Assembly: GCA_964554875.1 (NCBI GenBank)
Contig: CAZKQJ010000025.1
Coordinates: 4,440 to 68,439, forward strand
Reading direction: 5' to 3'
From: Marispirochaeta sp964554875
GTDB taxonomy: Bacteria > Spirochaetota > Spirochaetia > JC444 > Marispirochaetaceae
DNA: 64,000 bases
Shown here: positions 55,359 through 63,169 of the stretch, one piece after another
Numbering within the stretch: position 1 is the stretch's first letter
How the letters are laid out: each line of letters begins with the position of its first letter
Notes under the pieces: generated by a model
What the model saw: the letters and a program-made list of their open reading frames with translations, nothing else
The model's database searches: none
Told to the model about the DNA's origin: nothing
Program-made: the position numbers and the translations under genes

Positions 55359-56750
55359 TTACCCCGGAAACTCGAGGGTATAGCGGGTACCATTGACGGA
55401 ATCGACGGATACGGTTCCGTCAATCTGTTTAGTGAGCAGTTTGATCAGTTCAAGACCGAAGCCGGAAACTGCTTCAAGATCGGCAGGGGAGGGAAGTCCG
55501 ACTCCATCGTCGGCATAAACAACACGAATCACCCCCCTTCTCCGGAACGCCTCTACTGCGATTTTTCCTGAATCCCTTTCGGTAAAGGCATATTTCATGG
55601 AATTGGTAAACATTTCACTGAGCATTATTCCGATGGATGAGAGTATCTTCGTATCGATCACAATGTCTTCGACATGGATATCGGTTTTGATATCTTTGCC
55701 CGATGAATAGTGTGTCTTCAGGTCCTCGATAAGAGAAGGAAGAAATACCCTGATACTGAGTTCGGTAAAGCTCTCAGAACGGTACAGTTTATCGTAGAGT
55801 ACCATCATTCCCTGTATCCGGTTGGCCGCGTTCCGTAGAATCTCGGTACAGGATTTTTCGGTTTTCAATCTGCTTTGTATGGATAAGAGACTGCGGATGA
55901 CGCCCATGTTATTCTTAATGCGGTGATGAGTCTCTTTAAGCAGGATTTCTTTTTCCTTGAGCAGGGAAGCAATCTGCTCTTCCGCCTTCTTGCGTTCCGT
56001 AATGTCCCGCGCAATGCTGAGTATTGCGTTGCGGTCACCGTATGCAACAAGGGTGGAACATATTTCCACCGGGATTGTATTCCCCTGTTTTGATTTATGA
56101 CGTGTCTCAAATACCTGGATTTTATCCTCCGGGGCGTTATGGATAAGATCATTTATGGTCTCTTCGTTCATGGAAGCATCGATATCAACGGGTCCCATGG
56201 ACCTGAGTTCTTTACGGGAATAACCCAACTGTCGCACAGCGGTTTCGTTAAATTCAAGAAATTTTCCGTCATAGCTTATTACCCACACCGATTCATTCAT
56301 GGCGTTTATTATGGTACGGTAATTTATAAATTCCCTGTTGTGTTCTTTCTCCGTTTCTATCTGATTGTTCAAGCTAAGAGCAGTCTGAATTGAGGCGATC
56401 AGAAGCTCGGCGGGGCTGTCTGTAGCGACATATCCGTAGCTTCTGATCTCCCTGGACGTGGGAATATGCTCTGCAGCTTCGGGAGGGACCATAAAGATGA
56501 GAGGTAGTTTATAATCTTCGGTAAGATTTGATGCAGCGGAGATCCCAGCCTTCCCATCTCCCAGGTACAGGTTCAGCAGGATGATATCTATTACCTTAGT
56601 CGTTTCCAGAGCATCTTCAGCCTGTGTTAAGGTACCGGAGGAAAGTACACTGAATCCGCTGTCGAGGAGGGCCGTTTTCGTTGTTTCGGCTGAGTGTGCC
56701 AGGTCGTCAACAAGGAGAATAGTTGCCTTTCCGGTGGGTATCATTCTCAT
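55359..56750 (-). CDS. HisKA_2-type sensor kinase with pseudo-receiver and PAS domains
   Basis: About 463 residues. The N-terminal domain looks like a receiver (ILLVDDLAHSAET), but the phospho-acceptor is Asn (ILLNLYLGDG) and the conserved Lys-Pro is missing, so it is a pseudo-receiver. A PAS domain follows (about 135-270). The kinase core is of the HisKA_2 class (ETHHRIKNNMGVIRSLLSIQ) with a HATPase that has SEMFTNSMKYAF and ADDGVGLP. No cognate regulator is adjacent. Start chosen at the MRM pair; ATG 56744 is also possible. Convergent with the KtrA gene, one base apart. Confidence 0.87.
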   Translation of the reverse strand: MRMIPTGKATILLVDDLAHSAETTKTALLDSGFSVLSSGTLTQAEDALETTKVIDIILLNLYLGDGKAGISAASNLTEDYKLPLIFMVPPEAAEHIPTSREIRSYGYVATDSPAELLIASIQTALSLNNQIETEKEHNREFINYRTIINAMNESVWVISYDGKFLEFNETAVRQLGYSRKELRSMGPVDIDASMNEETINDLIHNAPEDKIQVFETRHKSKQGNTIPVEICSTLVAYGDRNAILSIARDITERKKAEEQIASLLKEKEILLKETHHRIKNNMGVIRSLLSIQSRLKTEKSCTEILRNAANRIQGMMVLYDKLYRSESFTELSIRVFLPSLIEDLKTHYSSGKDIKTDIHVEDIVIDTKILSSIGIMLSEMFTNSMKYAFTERDSGKIAVEAFRRRGVIRVVYADDGVGLPSPADLEAVSGFGLELIKLLTKQIDGTVSVDSVNGTRYTLEFPG

Positions 56751-56879
56751 TGGCCCTGATTGTAGGATAAATAATGATAAGAGTATCATTATTGAAGTAT
56801 CCAGAAAATTATAGCATTATTTCTGAAAAAATGTACACAAAAGGTGATAAAATGCGAAAAGGGGATAGATGCATCTGAT

Positions 56880-57983
56880 ATGCTGCAGACAAAACAGGTT
56901 TTTCCGGATGATACTTCCTATTTTCTCCACAGACTGGAGAGCAATGTTTTTTTATATACGCGTATTCTGTTTATTCTCGGTGTGGGCAGTTTCGGGTTTC
57001 TCCTTAGGAACGCTCTCTTTTACCTTCCGCATTATTATATAGCGAGATATTATTTTTACATTTATCTGCTTGGATGCTTAACAATACTTCCTACGCGAGC
57101 AGCAGTTTCTTCTCTGTATAAAAAACAGGATTATAAAGCTGTAAATACCTTGATCATTATCTCAGCTTCTGAAGTTTTTATATTGCTGGTGCTGCTTTCA
57201 GTATTGGATTCAGTACGGATTGTTGTCAATGAACCTTCTAATGATTACAACTTTACTGGCTATATTTTGGGTCTTTTTATTATGGGTTTTGTACTGCGCC
57301 TGGACTCGAAGCTTACCCTGGCTGTCTATGCAGCTGGAATTAGCATTTTTCTGACACTCTACTATTTCTATTCTCCCCGTGTTCTCTCCCTTCCGTCGGT
57401 GCTACCCTTTATCGCAGTAAACATTCTTGCCCTCTATTTTTCCTATTCCCGGGAAAAGTTCTATAAAATTCTCCATGAGGATAATACTGATTTGTTGAAT
57501 CAGACATTCAGGGATAGTCTTACACAGAGTTTCAACCGCAGATATATGAAAAGAGCTGTACATCAGAGCTTTACCCACAAGTTAGGAGCAGGTGTTCCGT
57601 TCTGCTGCATTTTCACAGATATCGATTTTTTCAAAGATATAAACGATAAGTATGGCCATGACGCTGGTGACATGATTCTCATTGAATTCTCAAGGATATT
57701 GCAGAATGAAACCAGGAGTATGGACTCGGTGATACGATATGGGGGTGAGGAATTTGTGATCCTTCTTTCGAACACCCGGCTGGATGAAGCAAAGGGAATT
57801 GCAGATCGTATGCGGCGCGGTATTGAGGAAACCAGTTTCTATGACAACAGAATCAGTGTAACGGCAAGCTTTGGTGTTACAGAGGCAGCTGACAGGGATA
57901 CGGAAGAAAGCATCATTCAGAGAGCGGATTCCCTTCTTTATCGGGCAAAACGGGAAGGGAGAAACAGGGTCTGTGCAGGATAG
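56880..57983 (+). CDS. Diguanylate cyclase with multi-pass membrane sensor
   Basis: Makes cyclic di-GMP from GTP. The protein of about 367 residues has six hydrophobic segments (about 25-190), a short coiled linker and a GGDEF domain with the active motif RYGGEEF. An RSMD I-site for product feedback lies five residues upstream. FTDIDFFKDINDKYGHDAGD is the metal- and GTP-binding region. The start is uncertain: GTG 56844 or ATG 56880. The gene is notably AT-rich compared with its surroundings. Confidence 0.9.
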   Translation: MLQTKQVFPDDTSYFLHRLESNVFLYTRILFILGVGSFGFLLRNALFYLPHYYIARYYFYIYLLGCLTILPTRAAVSSLYKKQDYKAVNTLIIISASEVFILLVLLSVLDSVRIVVNEPSNDYNFTGYILGLFIMGFVLRLDSKLTLAVYAAGISIFLTLYYFYSPRVLSLPSVLPFIAVNILALYFSYSREKFYKILHEDNTDLLNQTFRDSLTQSFNRRYMKRAVHQSFTHKLGAGVPFCCIFTDIDFFKDINDKYGHDAGDMILIEFSRILQNETRSMDSVIRYGGEEFVILLSNTRLDEAKGIADRMRRGIEETSFYDNRISVTASFGVTEAADRDTEESIIQRADSLLYRAKREGRNRVCAG

Positions 57984-58024
57984 TCTGGAGTACGCATATC
58001 GTCATCCGCCAGGAGAATAGTACT

Positions 58025-58108
58025 ATGTCTGGAGGATTCAGTCGCATTGGCCCTGAAGGACGTCGTCGCTATTGTGCGCGCATGGCACCGAAGCCTGTAT
58101 GGGCTTGA
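58025..58108 (+). CDS. Possible 27-residue basic small protein
   Basis: ATG at 58025 has GGAG nine bases upstream and encodes 27 residues: a glycine start, then RRRYCARMAPKPVW near the end. It lies in the gap after the diguanylate cyclase. No relatives are recognised. Coding is suggested only by the ribosome binding site. Confidence 0.25.
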   Translation: MSGGFSRIGPEGRRRYCARMAPKPVWA

Positions 58109-58125
58109 AAGTGGCGTAAATGAGC

Positions 58126-60120
58126 CTATACAAACACAAAGTCCGCCTTGCGGTCAGCCACGGAAACACGTTCTATCTTTACTCTGACGGGATCGCCGAG
58201 ACGATAAATCCTGCCGGATTCTTTCCCTTTATATTGATAATTATCGCTGTCGTATTCGTAGAAGTCGTCTTTCAATTTTGAAAGCGGCACGAGTCCTTCG
58301 ATGAGGTAGTGCGAAAGCTCAACAAAGAGTCCAAAGGAAGTTACCCCGGAGATAATACCGTTGTAACTGTGGCCGACCTTGCGGGACAGAAACTCGAGGG
58401 ATTTGATCTTGGAATATTCGCGTTCGGCAGAAACCGCGACTTTCTCGCGATCGCTGCTTTGCCTGCAGGTTCTTTCGAGGTATTCCGCAATTTCACCTGA
58501 TTTCTTCATACACCTGATTGCGTCAAGGTTTTTTTCTACATTTTTAGCACTCACTCCGGCAGGGCTGGGTCCAGGGGACAGGATATCCAGATATCGCTTG
58601 AGCAACCTGTGAACCAATAAGTCCGGGTAACGCCGGATTGGAGAAGTAAAATGGGTGTAGGCCTCGAAAGCCAATCCAAAATGACCCTTGTTGCGGGTGC
58701 TGTAAACGGCCTTGGTCATGGACTGCAGGGCAACTTTTTCCACAAGGTTTTTGAACTCGAGGTTCTGGATTATCTCGAAGATATTCCTGTAATCCTCCGG
58801 TTCAATGGTCTCTCCCATTCTGTAGGGAATACCCAGATCAGACACCATTGATAAAAAGGCTTGAGCATCCTCTTCTGAGGGTTTTTCATGGACCCGGTAC
58901 ACAAAGGGAATCTTTGTTTTGAGCTGCTTTTCCGCGGCGACAATATGTCCGGCCACTGTCTTGTTCGCCAGGAGCATGAACTCCTCAACGAGACGGTGTG
59001 ATTCAAGGCGTACCTTCGGAATTATTGTACGGGGGATACCCTCTTCGTCGAGGCTGATTACGGTTTCGGTCATGTCAAAGTCTATACTTCCGCGCTCCTC
59101 CCGGCGTTTCTGTAATACCTGGCTGAGCATCTGCATCAGGTGGATCGCCGAGGCGTATTTGTGTTTATTGCCCTTGATGATCTCTTCGACCTCCTGGTAG
59201 GTGAATCGCTGTTTGCTCTCGATAACAGTCTCCGCGATCTGATAATCCTGTACCTCGCCCATGGAATTTATATGCATAAGGACCGAGAAAGCAAGCCGCG
59301 GTTTATGCGGCACAAGGCTGCATATTTCGTTGGAGAGGCGTTCAGGGAGCATGGGCAGTACCTTCTGTACAAAATATACCGAAGTACCGCGCTCCCAGGC
59401 TTCCTGGTCTATTATGCCGCCTTCGGGAACAAAAAAGCTTACGTCCGCAATATGGACTCCCAGCTCGAAAAGTCCGGATGAAAGCTGTCGAATAGAAACA
59501 GCGTCATCAAAGTCCTGAGCGCTCTCCGGATCGATGGTAAGGCACTCCAGTTTTCGTAAGTCGAGCCTTTTTTTTGCGATCCTCCGAATATTCGGATCCC
59601 TCAGGTGTTGCGCTTCCAGGAGTACTTCCTCAGGAAAATCGAGAGGAAGCCCGTGGGAGAGGGCTACAACCTTCAGGTCAATGCCTGCTTCGTTCTGATC
59701 TCCGAGGATATCGATTATCGTACCCCGCGGTTTTTGACTGGGATCTTTCCATTCGATCAGCAGCGCGACCACGACCTGACCATCCTTCAATCTTTTGCCA
59801 GTCCCGGGCTTGTCTAATTCTTTGTGCGGAATAAAGAGTGACGAAGGAAGACGCTCGTCTTCCGGATATACCTTTCCGCCTCCCGGGCTCGTGCGAAAAA
59901 TTCCGATGATATTGCGGCCGGAGCGCTTTATTATCTTTATTATTTTTCCGGACGGTTTTCTTCCTTTTCCAAAGACAACTGCTTCAACAGTATCGCCGTC
60001 CATGGCATTGGCAAGATTATCGAAACTTATAAAAACATCCGCTTCGTCTTCGAGAAGAACAAAACCAAATCCTTTTGCGTTTATCTGCAGTTTTCCTGTT
60101 ATTGTCTTTTGTCTTTTCAT
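58126..60120 (-). CDS. rnr: Ribonuclease R
   Basis: Processive 3'-5' exoribonuclease that degrades structured RNA. The 664 residues contain cold-shock domains at the N-terminus (GKLQINAKGFGFVLLED), the RNB catalytic core with LTIDPESAQDFDDAVSI (near 198) and a C-terminal S1 domain (VGHSYNGIISGVTSFGLFVEL). It is shorter than E. coli RNase R, missing part of its N- and C-terminal extensions, as in many bacteria. GGAG precedes ATG. Confidence 0.95.
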   Translation of the reverse strand: MKRQKTITGKLQINAKGFGFVLLEDEADVFISFDNLANAMDGDTVEAVVFGKGRKPSGKIIKIIKRSGRNIIGIFRTSPGGGKVYPEDERLPSSLFIPHKELDKPGTGKRLKDGQVVVALLIEWKDPSQKPRGTIIDILGDQNEAGIDLKVVALSHGLPLDFPEEVLLEAQHLRDPNIRRIAKKRLDLRKLECLTIDPESAQDFDDAVSIRQLSSGLFELGVHIADVSFFVPEGGIIDQEAWERGTSVYFVQKVLPMLPERLSNEICSLVPHKPRLAFSVLMHINSMGEVQDYQIAETVIESKQRFTYQEVEEIIKGNKHKYASAIHLMQMLSQVLQKRREERGSIDFDMTETVISLDEEGIPRTIIPKVRLESHRLVEEFMLLANKTVAGHIVAAEKQLKTKIPFVYRVHEKPSEEDAQAFLSMVSDLGIPYRMGETIEPEDYRNIFEIIQNLEFKNLVEKVALQSMTKAVYSTRNKGHFGLAFEAYTHFTSPIRRYPDLLVHRLLKRYLDILSPGPSPAGVSAKNVEKNLDAIRCMKKSGEIAEYLERTCRQSSDREKVAVSAEREYSKIKSLEFLSRKVGHSYNGIISGVTSFGLFVELSHYLIEGLVPLSKLKDDFYEYDSDNYQYKGKESGRIYRLGDPVRVKIERVSVADRKADFVFV

Positions 60121-60138
60121 TAATTATTCTCCAGTTCA

Positions 60139-60166
60139 ATAGTAGCACAATGTCCTGGTAAGGCAA
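60139..60166 (-). promoter_or_regulatory. Probable rnr promoter
   Basis: On the - strand TTGCCT (60161-60166) and TACTAT (60139-60144) with a 16-base spacer. The region 60167-60316 beyond it shows no gene or clear element. Confidence 0.4.
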
Positions 60167-60316
60167 ACATCGATACCACAGGTTCATCAGGTACACAAGA
60201 GATGCTTACTCCTGTGTTTACGATTGCGGACATTGTTTCAGATCATGTTCCAGAATAATGGAGATCGTATCGGTACTTTTGTACAAATTCACCCTTACAT
60301 ATGAAAGCAGAGAAGC

Positions 60317-60348
60317 AAAAAAAATACCCTGTAAAACCTTACAGGGTA
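60317..60348 (-). terminator. Terminator downstream of tRNA-Leu
   Basis: A perfect 10-bp stem (TACCCTGTAA/TTACAGGGTA) with a 4-base loop, followed on the - strand by eight T. It lies just beyond the tRNA-Leu 3' end at 60361, as the natural tRNA terminator. Confidence 0.88.
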
Positions 60349-60360
60349 TGCACTTGTAAC

Positions 60361-60415
60361 TGCGGCGAACTGGACTTGAACCAGCACGGCCTAACGGCCA
60401 CTAGCCCCTCAAGCT
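60361..60415 (-). tRNA. 3' part of tRNA-Leu(GAG); attachment site of the integrated element
   Basis: Reading on the - strand, the segment gives an anticodon loop TTGAGGG (anticodon GAG), the 3' half of the anticodon stem, a long variable arm (GGCC GTTA GGCC) and a T arm with TTCAAGT. It ends in the acceptor strand TCGCCGC and discriminator A. The 5' half that should pair (GCGGCGA, D arm) is absent; sequence above 60415 does not fold into it. So this is a fragment left by site-specific integration, with the intact gene expected at the other end of the element. Confidence 0.8.
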
Positions 60416-60433
60416 GAATTGCCTACCTTTGGT

Positions 60434-60550
60434 AGCCACCAATAGCCTTTATTATACTTTATATAATACTACACGGCAAGGAAATACGCAAGCGCAACTA
60501 GCATTTTCTCTTTTGACCTTTCCAATTCCAGCCACCAAACCAGCCACCAA
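60434..60550 (+). repeat. Three AGCCACCAA repeats near the attachment site
   Basis: AGCCACCAA occurs at 60434, 60530 and 60542. The last two belong to an 11-base unit CCAGCCACCAA with 12-base period. Position next to the att core fits arm-type binding sites of a tyrosine recombinase, an inference. Confidence 0.4.
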
Positions 60551-60595
60551 TTTTCAGAAAATAGCTGACAGTCGAACCTTTATGTTTTTCGTGTA

Positions 60596-60626
60596 TGTAG
60601 CAACAAATACTTGACCTGTAGCAACA
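60596..60626 (+). promoter_or_regulatory. Paired TGTAGCAACA operator-like repeats
   Basis: TGTAGCAACA at 60596-60605 and 60617-60626, 21 bases (two helical turns) apart and flanking the -35 element of the next promoter. A likely binding site for the ribbon-helix-helix protein encoded downstream. Confidence 0.45.
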
Positions 60627-60639
60627 TTTATGGTATTTT
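60611..60639 (+). promoter_or_regulatory. Promoter of the element's first operon
   Basis: TTGACC, 17 bases, TATTTT, placed 23 bases before the ATG at 60662. Confidence 0.55.
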
Positions 60640-60661
60640 ACTAACAAGGATGGTGATCATA

Positions 60662-61087
60662 ATGAAAGCAAACAAAAACGAGATGTTACGAGTAAGAATG
60701 ACAGACCGTCAAAGGCGGTGGTTACGCTTCTTGTCGCAGGCAAAAGGACTGAGTGAATCAGAGATCGTTAGGGATCTGATACGAAAGGCAACTTGGGACG
60801 AGATGCAAAAAGGTTCAAGATTGATTGCTCATGTTAATGCTTGCTTGGATATGAAGCTGCCGGCTCCTGCTCAACACATGTCATTTGAAGACATAAAGGC
60901 GATGCTCGACGAGAAAAAGATTGAGAATTTCGCCGAATTAAACATGAAATATTTTCCTGAAATAATGGCCGACTATCAAAAAGAGCTCGATTATCCCGAC
61001 CACGATACAGCAATAGAAGAAACTTGGGACACGGAAAGAAGAAAAACCTTCTTTTTAAATTTTCTAAATAAAAACGGGAAGGAATAG
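60662..61087 (+). CDS. Ribbon-helix-helix DNA-binding protein
   Basis: A 141-residue protein. Residues 7-45 (MLRVRMTDRQRRWLRF then SESEIVRDLIRKA) look like a CopG/Arc-type ribbon-helix-helix. The remainder is acidic and helical (YQKELDYPDHDTAIEETW), perhaps a partner-binding tail. ATG 60662 is preferred over an earlier ATG at 60650 because AAGGA is properly spaced. It could autoregulate through the paired repeats upstream. Function in the element is inferred only. Confidence 0.7.
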   Translation: MKANKNEMLRVRMTDRQRRWLRFLSQAKGLSESEIVRDLIRKATWDEMQKGSRLIAHVNACLDMKLPAPAQHMSFEDIKAMLDEKKIENFAELNMKYFPEIMADYQKELDYPDHDTAIEETWDTERRKTFFLNFLNKNGKE

Positions 61088-61089
61088 TC

Positions 61090-61281
61090 ATGACGATCCA
61101 GGGAAAGAACTTGATCACGATTGATGAGGCCATACAAAAGTATGGATTTTCCCGACAATTCTTCTGGAGCCACACTTCCGCCCGGGATGTACCGTTCTAT
61201 AAATGGGGAAGGCGCGTTGTGTTCGATGTCGATGAACTGGAAGAGTGGCTCCTGGAACGCGGACGGGTGGAGAAAGTTTGA
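61090..61281 (+). CDS. AlpA/excisionase-like DNA-binding protein
   Basis: A 63-residue protein with a MerR/AlpA-type helix-turn-helix: LITIDEAIQKYGFSRQFFW, then a DVPFYKWGRRVVFDVDELEEWL stretch characteristic of this group. Such proteins control integrase expression or excision in phages and islands. AAGGA lies seven bases before ATG and the gene follows the ribbon-helix-helix gene by two bases. Confidence 0.8.
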   Translation: MTIQGKNLITIDEAIQKYGFSRQFFWSHTSARDVPFYKWGRRVVFDVDELEEWLLERGRVEKV

Positions 61282-61282
61282 T

Positions 61283-61747
61283 GTGTCGGGTAGGTATTTT
61301 ATTGTGCCAAACGGTCTGATGGAACAAGAAATTTCCTCAAGCGCCAAGCTCACTTTGCTCGGGCTGCTTTATTTCTGGAACAGCAAAACAGGAGCATGCT
61401 TTCCAGGTTTGGCAAAGATAGGAGCCGTAACCGGACAGTCAAATAGAACCTTGAACAGGACCATAAGGGAGCTCGAAGAGGCTGGTGTGATTCAAATTGA
61501 ACGGCGATTCAACAGATGTGAGAGCACTGGAAAAATTGAAAAAACATCCAATAAATATATTATTCCCGAACGCGCCAATTTGGCGCTACCTACTGCCAAA
61601 ACTGCAAGAAAAACCGGTGAAGGTGACGCCAATTTGGCGCATAAACATTACTATCCTTTTAACAATACTAGTAAACCACCCCTAGGGGGGGACGATTTTA
61701 TCGATTCTGTACTTACGGAAATCGAGGAGGAAGCTGATGGACAATAG
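61283..61747 (+). CDS. HTH_36-type replication/initiator-like protein
   Basis: A 154-residue protein from GTG 61283 (GGAG ten bases upstream). It begins with the YFIVPNGLM strand and the winged helix SSSAKLTLLGLLYFWN, then CFPGLAKIGAVTGQSNRTLN and RELEEAGVI. This domain occurs in phage and plasmid replication proteins. The longer open frame overlapping the AlpA gene is not used. The C-terminal half is low in conservation and its DNA contains two palindromic iterons. It overlaps the next gene by 11 bases. Confidence 0.72.
   Translation: MSGRYFIVPNGLMEQEISSSAKLTLLGLLYFWNSKTGACFPGLAKIGAVTGQSNRTLNRTIRELEEAGVIQIERRFNRCESTGKIEKTSNKYIIPERANLALPTAKTARKTGEGDANLAHKHYYPFNNTSKPPLGGDDFIDSVLTEIEEEADGQ
61572..61640 (+). 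repeat. Two palindromic iterons inside the initiator-like gene
   Basis: The 14-mer CGCCAATTTGGCGC occurs at 61573-61586 and 61627-61640, 54 bases apart, about five helical turns. The first copy extends to a 15-bp perfect palindrome GCGCCAATTTGGCGC. Phages such as lambda carry origin iterons inside the initiator gene; this looks similar. Confidence 0.55.
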
Positions 61748-62213
61748 AACATTCCTGCAGTGGCTGAAGGAATACTTTCCTCTTACCAATGAAATCAGCA
61801 TAAAAGAAATCGGAATCCGAACAAGGCTCTTGAGCGAAGATGCCCGGCGCAAGTTAAAGGATTTCGTTGTTGAAGCGGTCAGTAATCGATATGGACGAAT
61901 CAGTTTCGCTGAGATCTACGAGGTTGCGAACGAACGCGGAATCGATTTTCCGAGACCAAAGCCGAAGGATGATGTACAGCCGTTATCATCTGGGAGAGAG
62001 GTGGAGTGTCCGTCCTGTGGCTTCCGATATGAATATGCCCAGGGAACAACAGACGATTGTCCGCAGTGCGGTTTTGCGTATTACGAGTATCTGATTTATG
62101 AAAATGCTTCAGAGGCTGACAGAAATGGGACCATCGGGAACCACTACTTCCTGAAGTTGCGGTTCCACCAGGGCCTGGGGGATGGCTCAAAACCCCTGGA
62201 GAAGCCCGCATGA
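61737..62213 (+). CDS. Zinc-ribbon protein of unknown function
   Basis: A 158-residue protein. The N-terminal 80 residues are helical (FLQWLKEYFPL). A zinc ribbon follows with CPSCGF at about 93-98 and CPQCGF at about 110-115. The C-terminus is short and polar. It starts inside the initiator-like gene, so it may act in element replication, for example as a loader. No homologue is recognised. Confidence 0.65.
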   Translation: MDNRTFLQWLKEYFPLTNEISIKEIGIRTRLLSEDARRKLKDFVVEAVSNRYGRISFAEIYEVANERGIDFPRPKPKDDVQPLSSGREVECPSCGFRYEYAQGTTDDCPQCGFAYYEYLIYENASEADRNGTIGNHYFLKLRFHQGLGDGSKPLEKPA

Positions 62214-62425
62214 ACCGGTTAAAAAATGAGCAAAAAACACTGAAAAAACGCTGTTTTGCAGCGAAAAAACACGGTTTTGAACGCTTTTTGAAAAAACCGC
62301 CAACCCTCAAAATCACCAACATTTACCAACATTTGCCGGTGAAATCCGGGGACTTGGCGGGGTACAGAAACCTTTTCAGCAACCTGCTGATAATATTTCT
62401 TTATCATTTCGGGAGTTATGTGTGA
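62210..62425 (+). CDS. Possible small protein of the element
   Basis: A 71-codon frame starting with an ATGA overlap to the zinc-ribbon gene. It is lysine-rich with a hydrophobic end (LLIIFLYHFGSYV). The DNA contains several A/T-rich inverted repeats (CGCTG TTTTG CAGCG at 62249-62263). These could be structural instead, so coding is uncertain. Confidence 0.35.
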   Translation: MNRLKNEQKTLKKRCFAAKKHGFERFLKKPPTLKITNIYQHLPVKSGDLAGYRNLFSNLLIIFLYHFGSYV

Positions 62426-62603
62426 TGAAACTAGGGTCAGCAGCTAAAAACGGACCAGAACTAAACGTTTGTGTAGTATCTGTGGTATTATGTGAGGCGC
62501 TAGAAAACGCTAAGAATTTCGCCCTGGGTTGGGAAAGGTTGGAAAAGCCGTATACAGGAAACATTGAGATTTATTGAGAAACGAGGTCTGGGGGGAATTG
62601 AGA

Positions 62604-63161
62604 ATGGACATTGGAAAATTAAATGAATGGGTAAAATCCGAAGAGGGGCAAGCCTGGCTCAACGAGCACAAGAAGCCCCTGATCGATAAAAAGGACGAGT
62701 TATTGGGGAAGCTGAAGACTCTCAACGAGGGCCACAGCAAAACCGTGCAGGAGCTCAACGACGCGACTGCACTGCTCGACCAGGAGCGGGCTGCAACACG
62801 AGCAACCCTCGTAAAGCAGGCCGTGGATTTCTTTGTCTCCCAGCGCGTTGCGCAGGGGATGGAAGACGGGGCGCGTGCCCTGCTTTCCAGCGTCGATGTT
62901 TCGGTACGGGCTGACGGCCTACTACGTGTTCCGATTGTCGGCAAAGAAAATCTTGAAGGACTGTCTTTCGAAGGTGATCCTCCTGATTCGCTTCCTCTCC
63001 AGGACTATCTGGAGGCATGGAGCCAGACGGAGGGAGCAAAGGCCTATATAAAGGCCCCCGGGAATACCGGCGGCGGTGCTCATGGTGGATTCAGCCGCCC
63101 ACGTCCAACGGACGCAGCAGCGGCAGACGATTTTGCGAAAGCGGTTCTTGATAAACTCTGA
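62604..63161 (+). CDS. Scaffold-like phage head protein
   Basis: A 185-residue protein from ATG 62604, preceded by a G-rich ribosome binding site. It is charged and helical, with a predicted coiled coil (residues 30-75: KKPLIDKKDELLGKLKTL) and a disordered glycine/alanine-rich region (NTGGGAHGG, DAAAADDF). Its place just before a coat gene and the composition fit a scaffolding or head-assembly protein. The assignment rests on context. Confidence 0.6.
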   Translation: MDIGKLNEWVKSEEGQAWLNEHKKPLIDKKDELLGKLKTLNEGHSKTVQELNDATALLDQERAATRATLVKQAVDFFVSQRVAQGMEDGARALLSSVDVSVRADGLLRVPIVGKENLEGLSFEGDPPDSLPLQDYLEAWSQTEGAKAYIKAPGNTGGGAHGGFSRPRPTDAAAADDFAKAVLDKL

Positions 63162-63169
63162 GGCATAAA

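Noticed and set aside
60361..60445. A complete tRNA-Leu gene
   Set aside because: The 3' half is perfect, but the segment that would be the 5' half gives only a mismatched acceptor pairing and no D arm, so it is called a fragment.
61121..61282. N-terminal extension of the initiator-like gene
   Set aside because: It lies in another frame over the AlpA-like gene, and the domain begins only after GTG 61283.
62249..62263. Terminator-like hairpin CGCTG/CAGCG with A and T runs
   Set aside because: The stem is only 5 bp and there is no - strand gene for it to terminate.
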